Origin: Arenibacter sp. F26102
GTDB taxonomy: Bacteria; Bacteroidota; Bacteroidia; Flavobacteriales; Flavobacteriaceae
NCBI RefSeq assembly: GCF_023015865.1
Contig: NZ_JALKBC010000005.1
Span: 405,734-469,733 of the forward strand
Direction of reading: 5' to 3'
DNA: 64,000 nucleotides
Shown one piece after another: positions 55,712 to 63,878 of this stretch. The translations under genes and the position numbers were made by a program. Positions within the stretch are counted from its first letter, which is position 1. Each line of letters starts with the position of its first letter. The notes under the pieces are model-generated. The model had not been told where the DNA came from. It did not search any database and saw nothing but the letters and a program-made list of their open reading frames with translations.

Positions 55712-56158
55712 ATGACATGTTTAGATTGTAATAAAGAGCTTAGTTATCTTGACCATAAAAGCGCAATGGACTTTTTAGGAATAGAGCTTTGTGCGAAGCA
55801 TAAAAGCCGAATGGAAAAGCTAATTAAACTCAAAAGGACCCCCAAAGAAGCCATACAATTATACTATGGTTTAAAAAACGCAGGTGTAAATCCAATGCTC
55901 GAATGGTGGGATGGAAAAAAATCAGTGGATATTGCTATATCTAGGGTAAAACTTAATATAGAAATAGACACCGAATATCATTCCATTACCCACGAACAAG
56001 CGATCAACGATTTGGAAGAAGCCATGCATTCGTTTAAAAATGGATTTACCACCATTCGTATCCCCCACGTACTCATTAAATATTATTTAAATGAAACCGT
56101 AAATAATATTTTAGGGATTATGGACGGACTTAAGGCCAATATTAAGGCACTTAGTTAG
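55712..56158 (+). CDS. DUF559-like (PD-(D/E)XK fold) protein with zinc-finger N-terminus
   Basis: A 148-residue soluble protein. The N-terminus has a CxxC...CxxH set (CLDCNKELSYLDH, then LCAKH) resembling a zinc ribbon. Residues about 60-145 resemble DUF559/Vsr-like nucleases: KSVDIAISRVKLNIEIDTEYHS, D in NDLEEAMHSFKNGF, and TTIRIPHVLI; D, E-x-D and H could form a metal site. No restriction or repair partner lies next to it, so its substrate is unknown. Monocistronic by spacing. Confidence 0.72.
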   Translation: MTCLDCNKELSYLDHKSAMDFLGIELCAKHKSRMEKLIKLKRTPKEAIQLYYGLKNAGVNPMLEWWDGKKSVDIAISRVKLNIEIDTEYHSITHEQAINDLEEAMHSFKNGFTTIRIPHVLIKYYLNETVNNILGIMDGLKANIKALS

Positions 56159-56248
56159 TGATACGTTAGGGAAATGTCTTTTCAAGGAAGGACAAGGGTA
56201 ATTCGGATAATATAGAACTGAAACGCCCTGAATCTTAAAAACCATCTT

Positions 56249-56788
56249 ATGGAAACAGAAAAGAAGATTTTAAGAACACCTTTAAGAATTGCCATTTCCC
56301 TACTTATTGTTGGCTTTATTTGCAAGATTTTACATTTCCCGAACATTGCCAATCCCCTCATAATTCTGTCACTTTGCGCTATTGGTACTTTGTATGGATT
56401 GCGATTTTGGAAAAAAAGCAAAAAGGGATTCCTCGAATACAACAAATTGGTACTGGTTACCGCATGGTCCTTAAATGGAATATTCAAAATTCTAGATCTA
56501 TCCCATACTGATTTTTTTCAGCTTATTGGTAGTTTAGCCTTTATTGTCTGGATTATCATGGAGGGCACATCTTATCTCATAAATGATAAGGACGACAATA
56601 GAAGCGACATTGCTTATTTCATTTGGAATACCATGATGATTATTGGCATATTGGCGATCATAATAGGTAGCCTTACCAAAATATTGGAATGGGAATATGC
56701 TACCCCTACCCTCGTAACAGGATTTATTCTCGTTACCGCATATGTATTAAAAGACATATTGATCCAAAAGCTTCAAAAAAAGGAATAG
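56249..56788 (+). CDS. Membrane protein with GldL-like N-terminal helical pairs
   Basis: A 179-residue inner-membrane protein with about six predicted helices. Two halves show the pattern SLLIVGFICKILHFPN and TAWSLNGIFKILDLSH, which recalls the GldL N-terminal hairpin (G...KI.H/...), a motif spread among Bacteroidetes membrane proteins beyond the gliding motor. No gldM or other motor gene is adjacent, so a motility role is not supported. Function unknown. Confidence 0.72.
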   Translation: METEKKILRTPLRIAISLLIVGFICKILHFPNIANPLIILSLCAIGTLYGLRFWKKSKKGFLEYNKLVLVTAWSLNGIFKILDLSHTDFFQLIGSLAFIVWIIMEGTSYLINDKDDNRSDIAYFIWNTMMIIGILAIIIGSLTKILEWEYATPTLVTGFILVTAYVLKDILIQKLQKKE

Positions 56789-56981
56789 AAGGGATACCTT
56801 ATAGGAATCATTCTATTTTTTTTGGGTGTTCAAGTCCATCTTCCTATGAACTGATTTCAAGCCTGAAGAAAAGTTCGCTAAATCGTGTTTAATTTTTGCA
56901 TTGAACAATTTATTCTAAGCGTTTCATTATTTCATGGATATTTCAAATTTTTGTCTTATTTTCTCTGATAAATTGGGAACC

Positions 56982-58070
56982 ATGGAAAAACAAAGACGAG
57001 TATTTATTCAAAAGGCGGGTATAATTGCAGCAGTTAGTGCAGTTAATCCACAAATATTATTCTCCGCCAATAGGACGCAAAATAAAAAGTTGGGGGTAGC
57101 ACTTGTTGGTCTAGGGTATTACAGTACCGATCTTCTTGCCCCTGCCCTGCAATTGACCAACAATTGTGAATTAAGGGGCATTGTTACTGGTAGTCCTGAA
57201 AAAATCCCTGTATGGAAAGAAAAATACGGGATAAAGGATAAGAATATCTACAATTATCAAAATTTTGATGCTATCGCCAACAACCCTGATATAGATGTGG
57301 TTTATGTGGTCTTGCCCCCTTCCATGCACGCAGAGTATACTATCCGTGCTGCTAAGGCGGGCAAACATGTTTGGTGTGAAAAACCAATGGCGCCCTCCGT
57401 TGCAGATTGTGAAGCCATGATCAAGGCATGCAAGGACAATAAGGTAAAACTGGCCATTGGATATCGTTGTCAGCACGACCCCAATATTCAGGCCTATATG
57501 AAAGTAGGCAAGGAAAGACCATTTGGTAAGGTTAGAATGGTGACTTCGTCGGCAGGATATTTTGATGGCCGCACCAACCACTGGAAACAAAACAAGAAAT
57601 TAGGTGGTGGCGCAATGGGAGATATGGGGGTTTATGCACTACAGGGTGCCAGATTGGCCACTGGTGAGGAACCCATCTCGGTATTGGCACAGGCCTCCAC
57701 TACCCGACCAGAAATCTATCACGAGGTTGAGGAAACCATGATGTTTCAATTGGAATTTCCGAGTGGTGCCCTGGCATCCTGCCAGACCAGTTTTGGTATT
57801 AATATGAACCATCTACAGGTAAACTATGAAAAAGGTTGGTTAAAAATGGCACCGCATTCTTCCTACAGGGGCAATAATGGAAGCATGTCCGATGGAACCA
57901 TTATAAATTTCCCCATTCCAAACCAACAGGCCAAACAAATGGATGAGGATGCTATGGCCATTATAAACAAGACCGATTTATTGGTTCCCGGGGAAGAAGG
58001 ACTTCGGGATATTCGTGTTGTTGAGGCAATCTACAAATCGGCTGCACAGAATTGTGTGGTTAAATTGTAG
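56982..58070 (+). CDS. Gfo/Idh/MocA-family oxidoreductase, probably Tat-exported
   Basis: A 362-residue glucose-fructose-oxidoreductase-like protein. The start at 56982 (MEKQRRVFIQKAGIIAAVSA) gives a twin-arginine signal; an ATG 16 codons upstream only adds a non-homologous tail. The NAD(P) Rossmann fold has GVALVGLGYYSTDLLAPAL, the family motif is WCEKPMAPSVADCEAM, and GGGAMGDMGVYAL precedes the catalytic region. It probably works in the periplasm with tightly bound NADP on a sugar or inositol-like substrate. Monocistronic. Confidence 0.9.
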   Translation: MEKQRRVFIQKAGIIAAVSAVNPQILFSANRTQNKKLGVALVGLGYYSTDLLAPALQLTNNCELRGIVTGSPEKIPVWKEKYGIKDKNIYNYQNFDAIANNPDIDVVYVVLPPSMHAEYTIRAAKAGKHVWCEKPMAPSVADCEAMIKACKDNKVKLAIGYRCQHDPNIQAYMKVGKERPFGKVRMVTSSAGYFDGRTNHWKQNKKLGGGAMGDMGVYALQGARLATGEEPISVLAQASTTRPEIYHEVEETMMFQLEFPSGALASCQTSFGINMNHLQVNYEKGWLKMAPHSSYRGNNGSMSDGTIINFPIPNQQAKQMDEDAMAIINKTDLLVPGEEGLRDIRVVEAIYKSAAQNCVVKL

Positions 58071-58529
58071 TATTGTAGGGGCGGCAAGCATAGAAAACAT
58101 CGGCAAAATGTTACTTTATTAGGTTTTGCGTAATTGTAGGATTTTACTTTCATAGAAGATTTTGACCCTTTGTCCGACTTAGGGTCAGGTCATCGAATTT
58201 TCGTTCCATACATGGGGATGAAAATCCTTTTCCCTCTGTTTTTGGGTTTTATATATAAACCCGATATTATGAAGGAAAATACTACATTAATCGATTTTTT
58301 ATTTTATTTCTTTTGTGCCTTTTGCTTTTCTTGGGCCTTGTATGTGCTGTTCTTAGGTTAAAGCTAAGAACTTGGGAGAAATATTGGCAATCCGAAATTT
58401 GAAAGTCTGGCAGTTGTCTGGACTAATATTTCGGAATGCCATTGCTAAAATTATGGTAATCTATCATAAGATGGCCACTTGTTCTCCTCTTATGGCATAT
58501 AAGCAAGGATGTTGTGTGTGAATATTGGT
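58071..58529. other. Gap with a possible micro-ORF
   Basis: 459 bases without a firm gene. A 30-codon frame at 58269-58361 (plus strand) encodes a single hydrophobic segment (FLFYFFCAFCFSWALYVLFLG) behind a short polar start (MKENTTLID), which could be a small membrane protein, but nothing else supports it. The rest looks non-coding. Confidence 0.3.
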
Positions 58530-59357
58530 CTAATTTTGAATTTTCATAAATTCTAAGGCATATCTTTCGCCCATTATCCTTTGCGCTTCAGAATTAAAGT
58601 GAACCTTATCGCCTTTTTCTTTTAGGTCAGAGGTATTGATCAGTCCTGCAAATGGATCGGTGGATACATAGTATTTTATGTGGTCATTAATCTTTGACCA
58701 CAAAGGATTGGTGGAATAACTACCCAGTTGTCCTATTACAACGGGTGCCTCTTGATTCCCAATTATCTTTCTGAATTGATAGAACAACTCCGATAATTTG
58801 ATTTGGTATAATGGAGCCTCCTTGGTTTTGGCATCACTTTCGCCCTGATGCCAAAGAATCCCTTTTACCGTCCCAAAACGCATACCCAATTCTGCTTTTT
58901 GTTTGAAATTGGTGAATAGTTTAACCTCCCTGTGGATAGAATCGTTTAGCCACTGGGTAATGGAGCTTCCTCCAACAGCAGTCGGAATTAAAAGAACCGA
59001 AATACTGTCCGGGATATGCTTAATGAGGGTCTTGCCGAATGAAAGGCCACTGTCCAACCCTGCCATTGATGGTTCATAAAAATGTAACGGCTCTTTGGCA
59101 TATATCATATCACCTTGTTTATTTACGGTGAATATTCTTGTATTGGGAACCGTGTCCTGAGGTTCTACAAGTCCCCGTCCGGCCATATTGGATTGCCCTG
59201 CAAGTATAAAAACCCAAATATTTGCTTTATGGGGAATGTTTTCAACCGACAATTCAATTTTTGGGAAAAATTGGGTCCTATCGTCTTTGTGCTGACCATA
59301 GGACCAGGATAGCATGGAAAATATCAGTATGGAAAGGAGTAACATTTTATGGGTCAT
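58530..59357 (-). CDS. Secreted sialate O-acetylesterase-like SGNH hydrolase
   Basis: A 275-residue exported esterase (signal peptide MLLLSILIFSMLSWSYGQ). SASA/DUF303 marks are FILAGQSNMAGRG with the nucleophile Ser, PTAVGGSSITQW, LWHQGESDAK, and a late KVHFNSEAQRIMGERY with the catalytic His. It likely removes acetyl groups from polysaccharides or sialic acids. No polysaccharide utilisation locus surrounds it. Monocistronic. Confidence 0.9.
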   Translation of the reverse strand: MTHKMLLLSILIFSMLSWSYGQHKDDRTQFFPKIELSVENIPHKANIWVFILAGQSNMAGRGLVEPQDTVPNTRIFTVNKQGDMIYAKEPLHFYEPSMAGLDSGLSFGKTLIKHIPDSISVLLIPTAVGGSSITQWLNDSIHREVKLFTNFKQKAELGMRFGTVKGILWHQGESDAKTKEAPLYQIKLSELFYQFRKIIGNQEAPVVIGQLGSYSTNPLWSKINDHIKYYVSTDPFAGLINTSDLKEKGDKVHFNSEAQRIMGERYALEFMKIQN

Positions 59358-59402
59358 AGTGGTATTGTTTTTACGGAGTTACCCAAAGGTAGGTTGAAAT
59401 TA

Positions 59403-59873
59403 TTATTTAACCGTTATTGTGGGTTTATGATTGATTTTGAAATTGCAGGAATTGGCTATAAAGCACATTTTATTGGCCTCTAAATGGAGTTCGGTGGCCT
59501 TATCGATTAATGTGGCATCTGTTATTTTGATTTTAGGGTTTAGTGTAACTTCCTTAAATCTTCCACTCCCATTAGCTGTTTCTTCCATTAGTCCAACAGC
59601 CTCATCCGTGTATTCCGTAACCACTATTTTATTTATTGCACATAAATGAAGATACCAAAGCATATGACAGGCAGAGATCGAGGAAACCAGTAAATCTTCT
59701 GGATTATACCTTTTACCATCCCCGGAGAAAGCAGCGTCCGAGGATCCTTTTATTGGATTATATTTTTCTGGACACGAGATGTTATGGTTTCTATTATAAG
59801 ATTTAGGATCTAAAGTTCCCTTTCCTTGATTTCCGGTCCATTGAACCGTGGTATGGTAAAGGTGATTTTTCAT
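59403..59873 (-). CDS. OsmC-family peroxidase-like protein
   Basis: A 156-residue OsmC/Ohr-fold protein. The two redox cysteines expected of the family are in SISACHMLWYLH and NKMCFIANSC; NPEDLLVSSISAC is typical of the OsmC/YhfA branch. It probably reduces organic hydroperoxides with thiol reductants as a homodimer in the cytoplasm. Single gene. Confidence 0.92.
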   Translation of the reverse strand: MKNHLYHTTVQWTGNQGKGTLDPKSYNRNHNISCPEKYNPIKGSSDAAFSGDGKRYNPEDLLVSSISACHMLWYLHLCAINKIVVTEYTDEAVGLMEETANGSGRFKEVTLNPKIKITDATLIDKATELHLEANKMCFIANSCNFKINHKPTITVK

Positions 59874-60127
59874 ATTAAAGTGGTTTTGTATTTATGTCAG
59901 CCACCCACAATATATAGAATTATTTCAGCGGTTGTTTATGGATTATATTTTTTAAAAATGCCCCAACCCTCATTGAAGGATTAGCTAAGATCCGAATGTT
60001 GGGCCTTAACAAGTTGGTAATTAGTGTTAAAAAAGAGAATATAAGTAAGAAATTGTGCATTTTGTCCGTTATTTAAGTATATCATCCTATATTTAAGCCG
60101 TCTTATTCTAAATTAAATTTCACCCCA

Positions 60128-61438
60128 ATGAAGAGAAGCAAAATCTTAATAGGAGCTTCACTTATATTTCTAGCCCTATTTGCCCTTATATTCAGTGCTT
60201 TTAAGCCTGAAGAAAAATCTAATTCCATAGTGGCCATTTCTACCCTAGATAAACAAAAAGATGTATTAGGGAGTCACGGGACACTTCTTTATAAAAAACA
60301 TCAGGAGGAATTGGGGGCTGCTGTAAGGGCCTACTTTGAAAAAGCTATCGCTGAAGGTGATATTGTAGGTGCAGGAGTTAGTATTGTAAAAAAGGATTCC
60401 GTCGTAATTTCTGATGGTTATGGCAAAAGACAAATAAATTCAGATGCAGCTGTTGATGGAGGGACCATATTTAGATTGGGATCGTTATCTAAAGGATTTG
60501 CAGGGGTATTGGCCACGGAGTTAAAGGAGGAAGGCAAATTGCATTGGGAGGATAAGGTAAGCGATTTTATTCCCGAATTTAGATTGGGCGACACAAATAA
60601 TACCAATAAAATTACCCTTGCCAATATTTTATCGCACACCTCTGGTACTCCATATCACAGTTACACCAATCTTGTAGAGGCCGGATTACCGTTACAGGAT
60701 ATAGCCAAACGCTTTAAGGCAGTAAAGCCGATAAGTGAACCTGGATCCATGTATAGTTATCAGAATGCTATGTTTGCCCTTTGTGGGGAAATGATTCTTA
60801 AAGTTACCGGACAGGATATCGGTGCAGTTTTGACCAATACGTTTTTCAATCCGTTGGGTATGTGCTCCACTACTATGGACTATGAATCCCTGTCACATAT
60901 GGAGAATGTGGCCATGCCCCATACCAAAAGACGAAATGGCTGGAGAACAATACCACTTTCAGATAATTATTACAACGCTATTGCAGCAGGAGGTATTAGC
61001 GCCAATGCCGTAGATATGGCCAAATGGATGCGATTTTTGATGGGGTATAACCCGGAGCTAATGACCAAAAATGCCTTGGCCGAAACATTTACCCCGTTTA
61101 TAGAAATTAAAGGGGAAAGTAAGTATTATCAGCGTTGGCCAGGACACACATCCTCCTACTACGGTTTTGGATGGAGAATACATAAATTTGTGGAGAACGG
61201 CTCTAACGATGAAAAGACCATTTGGCATCACGGTGGAAGTGTTAACAATTACAGAAATGAAATTGCCATCTATCCCGACACCGAACTAGGTATCTGTGTG
61301 CTATTGAGCAACAATAGTAGAATTTCCAAAACCGTAATCCCAGATCTGTATGCCATAGTGAAGGGTATTTATGGACAAACCACCCCCTATCATCAATTGA
61401 ACACCGGTAATGATATGGTACAGCTGCATTTGGAATAG
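60128..61438 (+). CDS. Serine hydrolase, class C beta-lactamase/CubicO family
   Basis: A 436-residue exported or membrane-anchored protein (N-terminal hydrophobic segment ILIGASLIFLALFALIFSAF). The serine-protease-like triad is readable: Ser119-x-x-Lys122 (LGSLSKGFAG), Tyr in MYSYQNAMF (YxN) and the HHGG box (TIWHHGGSVNNY) corresponding to KTG. Such proteins are peptidases, esterases or D,D-peptidases more often than true beta-lactamases. Monocistronic. Confidence 0.9.
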   Translation: MKRSKILIGASLIFLALFALIFSAFKPEEKSNSIVAISTLDKQKDVLGSHGTLLYKKHQEELGAAVRAYFEKAIAEGDIVGAGVSIVKKDSVVISDGYGKRQINSDAAVDGGTIFRLGSLSKGFAGVLATELKEEGKLHWEDKVSDFIPEFRLGDTNNTNKITLANILSHTSGTPYHSYTNLVEAGLPLQDIAKRFKAVKPISEPGSMYSYQNAMFALCGEMILKVTGQDIGAVLTNTFFNPLGMCSTTMDYESLSHMENVAMPHTKRRNGWRTIPLSDNYYNAIAAGGISANAVDMAKWMRFLMGYNPELMTKNALAETFTPFIEIKGESKYYQRWPGHTSSYYGFGWRIHKFVENGSNDEKTIWHHGGSVNNYRNEIAIYPDTELGICVLLSNNSRISKTVIPDLYAIVKGIYGQTTPYHQLNTGNDMVQLHLE

Positions 61439-61822
61439 ACATTTGTAAGTTGAATGTTCAATGTTTCCTGAATGGTGCCTGATTTCTATTTTCCAAGCTG
61501 TTCCTATCCAATTATCCATAACATAGCCCAGTAGGGCTCGTTTCCCATTTAATTATCCATAACATAGCCCAGTAGAGAAAACATGGCGCTCGGGCAGCGG
61601 CCATTAAATAAATATTAGGTATAACGTTTAGTCCTGAGGTTATTTCTATCGTGTCTGCTAACGGCACATGTTTATCGTATATAAGTTTATTATCCATCAA
61701 GTTGATACAGATAATCTTTGTGCATTACCATAATGTATTACCTTAGTTTTTATAAGAGGGATTTTATCAATAACTATATCCCTTTGTTGGCGGTAATCAA
61801 AAAAAAACCTTGAATAATAAGA
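61439..61822. other. Intergenic region with a direct repeat
   Basis: 384 bases without a convincing gene. It contains an exact 25-bp direct repeat (61510-61534 and 61551-61575, core CCATAACATAGCCCAGTAG). An imperfect inverted repeat TGCATTA/TAATGTA at 61721-61737 lies about 85 bases before the Crp/Fnr gene. It marks the transition into more AT-rich DNA. Confidence 0.45.
61510..61575. repeat. 25-bp direct repeat, 41-bp period
   Basis: Two identical 25-base copies start at 61510 and 61551. The bases between and after them differ. Possibly the remnant of a small duplication at the edge of the AT-rich segment. Confidence 0.6.
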
Positions 61823-62398
61823 ATGGATATCTTAAAATACATCAAACAACAATACAGCCATTTTAATCTTACAGAAAATGAACTTGCTGTATTAGGAGAG
61901 TGCATAACCGTTCGCAATTATAAACGTAATGATTTATTCTTAGAAGAGAATACTACTTGTGAAAAAATGGGTTTATTAGTAACAGGAACTGCGTATTCGT
62001 ATAATATAAACGATAATGGAGAAGAAATAATTCAAGATTTTTTTTATCCTAATAGCCAAGAAATTCTTTTTGATTATAAGAGTTATTTTCAACAAGAGAA
62101 TTCTGTTTTGAACATCAAATTTCAAGAAGATGCCATGGTTTCATATTATTTTATGGAGGAAGTAAAAAAATTATACAAAGAATACCCTCGTTTTCTTCAA
62201 TTTGAATTTTTACTAACACAGCAAGAGTTTGTAAATGCTGTTCATAAAAACCAAATACTACAACTTAAATCTGCCGAAGAAAAAATAAAATTACTACAAA
62301 GTCAAAAACCTAAAGTTTTTGAACTCTTTCCATACGCACATATTGTATCTTATCTAGGTATCCATAGAAACACTTTTAGACGTGTTTTCGCCAAATAG
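61823..62398 (+). CDS. Crp/Fnr-family transcriptional regulator
   Basis: A 191-residue regulator with an N-terminal cNMP-binding-type beta-roll (about 10-115, KMGLLVTGTAYSY...) and a C-terminal HTH ending in YLGIHRNTFRRVFAK. There are no Fnr-type cysteines, so it is not an oxygen-sensing Fe-S protein. The gene is AT-richer than the genes to its left. Palindromes TGCACCATATGGTGCA and TGCACCAAATGATGCA lie upstream of the next two genes and are likely its targets. The effector is unknown. Confidence 0.9.
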   Translation: MDILKYIKQQYSHFNLTENELAVLGECITVRNYKRNDLFLEENTTCEKMGLLVTGTAYSYNINDNGEEIIQDFFYPNSQEILFDYKSYFQQENSVLNIKFQEDAMVSYYFMEEVKKLYKEYPRFLQFEFLLTQQEFVNAVHKNQILQLKSAEEKIKLLQSQKPKVFELFPYAHIVSYLGIHRNTFRRVFAK

Positions 62399-62409
62399 TA
62401 ATTGATTTT

Positions 62410-62425
62410 TGCACCATATGGTGCA
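62410..62425 (+). promoter_or_regulatory. Perfect 16-bp palindrome, candidate Crp/Fnr operator (SDR gene)
   Basis: TGCACCATATGGTGCA is a perfect palindrome 11 bases after the regulator stop. Its centre is 30.5 bases upstream of TATATTTA (62448-62455), putting it near -44, a class II activator position. Confidence 0.65.
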
Positions 62426-62447
62426 TTCTTTATTGATAAAGTCATTC

Positions 62448-62455
62448 TATATTTA
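62448..62455 (+). promoter_or_regulatory. -7-like element of the SDR gene
   Basis: TATATTTA matches TAnnTTTG except the last base; it lies 75 bases before the ATG and lacks a good -33, which fits an activator-dependent promoter. Confidence 0.5.
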
Positions 62456-62530
62456 TATCGGAAACAATTGCTGTAATTTTTACTTACAGCGAATTTTTTA
62501 AATAAAATTTAATCCATATAACAATATAGT

Positions 62531-63280
62531 ATGAAACAATTAGAAAATAAAGTAGCATTGGTAACAGGAGCTGGGTCAGGAATAGGTAAAGCTATAGCGA
62601 TTTTATATGCTAAAGAAGGCGCAAAAGTAATTGTAAATGACATTAACGAAGAAAATGGGCAGGCTGTTGTAAATCAAATAAAATCTGAAGGAGGTGAAGC
62701 TTTTTTTATTGAAGCAGACGTTTCTAACGAGGAAGATATTCAGAATTTAATTAAAAATACAGTAGAGATATATGGAAAATTAGATATTGCTTGTAATAAT
62801 GCAGGAATCACTGGAGAACAGAATTTAACAGGACAATATTCAGTGAGTTCGTGGAATAAAGTAGTAGCTATTAATTTAAATGGAGTGTTTTTAAATTGTA
62901 AGTATCAGCTAGAACAGATGGAAAAAAATGGTGGAGGTGTTATTGTCAATATGGCATCTATTCACGGAATTGCCGCTGCTCCTATGTCGTCTGCATATAC
63001 CACTACTAAACATGCAGTGGTTGGCTTAACAAAAAATATAGGAGTAGAATATGCGCAAAAAAACATTAGGTGTAATGCAGTTGGACCTGGATACATTGAC
63101 ACTCCTCTATTAAATATGGCAGGTCCTGAAGTATTGGAAATGCTAAAAGCTAAACATCCTATGAATAGGTTGGGTAAAGCTGAAGAGGTAGCAGAACTTG
63201 TATTATTCTTGAGTTCTGAAAAATCGTCTTTTATAACTGGAGGGTATTATCTAATTGATGGTGGTTATACGGCTGTTTAG
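62531..63280 (+). CDS. SDR-family NAD(P)-dependent oxidoreductase
   Basis: A 249-residue classical short-chain dehydrogenase. It has the cofactor motif TGAGSGIGKAIAILYAKEGA, NNAGIT, the catalytic Ser in VNMASIHGIAAA and YTTTKHA (YxxxK), and the terminal GGYYLIDGGYTAV. It would reduce or oxidise a small alcohol or ketone; the substrate is unknown. It follows the Crp/Fnr gene by 132 bases behind its own palindrome and ends in a terminator. Confidence 0.93.
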   Translation: MKQLENKVALVTGAGSGIGKAIAILYAKEGAKVIVNDINEENGQAVVNQIKSEGGEAFFIEADVSNEEDIQNLIKNTVEIYGKLDIACNNAGITGEQNLTGQYSVSSWNKVVAINLNGVFLNCKYQLEQMEKNGGGVIVNMASIHGIAAAPMSSAYTTTKHAVVGLTKNIGVEYAQKNIRCNAVGPGYIDTPLLNMAGPEVLEMLKAKHPMNRLGKAEEVAELVLFLSSEKSSFITGGYYLIDGGYTAV

Positions 63281-63341
63281 TAAAACTCATTCTACAAAGG
63301 CTAACCTTTTGGGTCAATAACCTTCGGTAATTAACTAAAAT

Positions 63342-63384
63342 AATAGAGCGATCTGAATTAAAATTAGATTGCTCTATTTTTTTA
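63342..63384 (+). terminator. Terminator of the SDR gene
   Basis: 13-bp stem (63342-63354 with 63366-63378, core AATAGAGC/GCTCTATT, one G-U pair) followed by a run of T. Confidence 0.85.
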
Positions 63385-63508
63385 TATACTTAGTATATAT
63401 GGTATAAAACAACCTACTTTCTGAACACTGATGCATTAGTAGTTTTCAGTTTTTTACAATTGCTACATAACAAAAAGTCTAATTTTTTTCAAAATACTAA
63501 TGGACTTT

Positions 63509-63524
63509 TGCACCAAATGATGCA
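63509..63524 (+). promoter_or_regulatory. Near-palindrome, candidate Crp/Fnr operator (DUF4334 gene)
   Basis: TGCACCAAATGATGCA matches the site at 62410 in 14 of 16 positions. Its centre is again 30.5 bases before a -7-like element, TACCTTTA at 63547. Confidence 0.6.
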
Positions 63525-63546
63525 CCACCAAAATCTAAAAGCATTA

Positions 63547-63554
63547 TACCTTTA
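63547..63554 (+). promoter_or_regulatory. -7-like element of the DUF4334 gene
   Basis: TACCTTTA, TAnnTTTG with one mismatch, 25 bases before the first ATG (63579). Confidence 0.5.
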
Positions 63555-63578
63555 ACTTATAGATTTCTAACATAAAAA

Positions 63579-63878
63579 ATGGCTGTAATTAAATTGTGTA
63601 TTATGAATTTAGATAATGAAAAAAAAGTAAACAAAGCCCTTTTAAACGAGTTGCTTATTAATAAAAAAGGGGATATTTCAGATGTTCTTAGGGTTTATGA
63701 CCAATTAGAGCCTGTAAGTTTAGATTTTATGATGGGTAGATGGACAGGTAGCGAAATAGCAACAGGTCATTCTTTAGATGGTATGCTAGTACCCTCTGGT
63801 TGGTATGGCAAAATGTTTATATCTCCTGAAGAAGTACATCCTTTAGTTTTCTTTGCTAAAAACCTGAATTCGACGTAA
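63579..63878 (+). pseudogene. GXWXG/DUF4334-family protein, 3' end lost to an insertion sequence
   Basis: The 99 readable residues match the N-terminal GXWXG domain of DUF4334-type proteins: LDFMMGRWTGSEIATGHSLDGMLVPSGWYGKMF, then EEVHPLVFFAKN. The homology stops after FAKN and the frame ends five codons later in sequence that looks like the end of an IS982 element, so the C-terminal half (DUF4334, normally another 80 or so residues) is missing. Start is 63579 or the ATG at 63603. Probably not functional. Confidence 0.72.

Noticed and set aside
61512..61700. A 62-codon minus-strand frame
   Set aside because: It is partly made of the 25-bp direct repeat and has no family resemblance.
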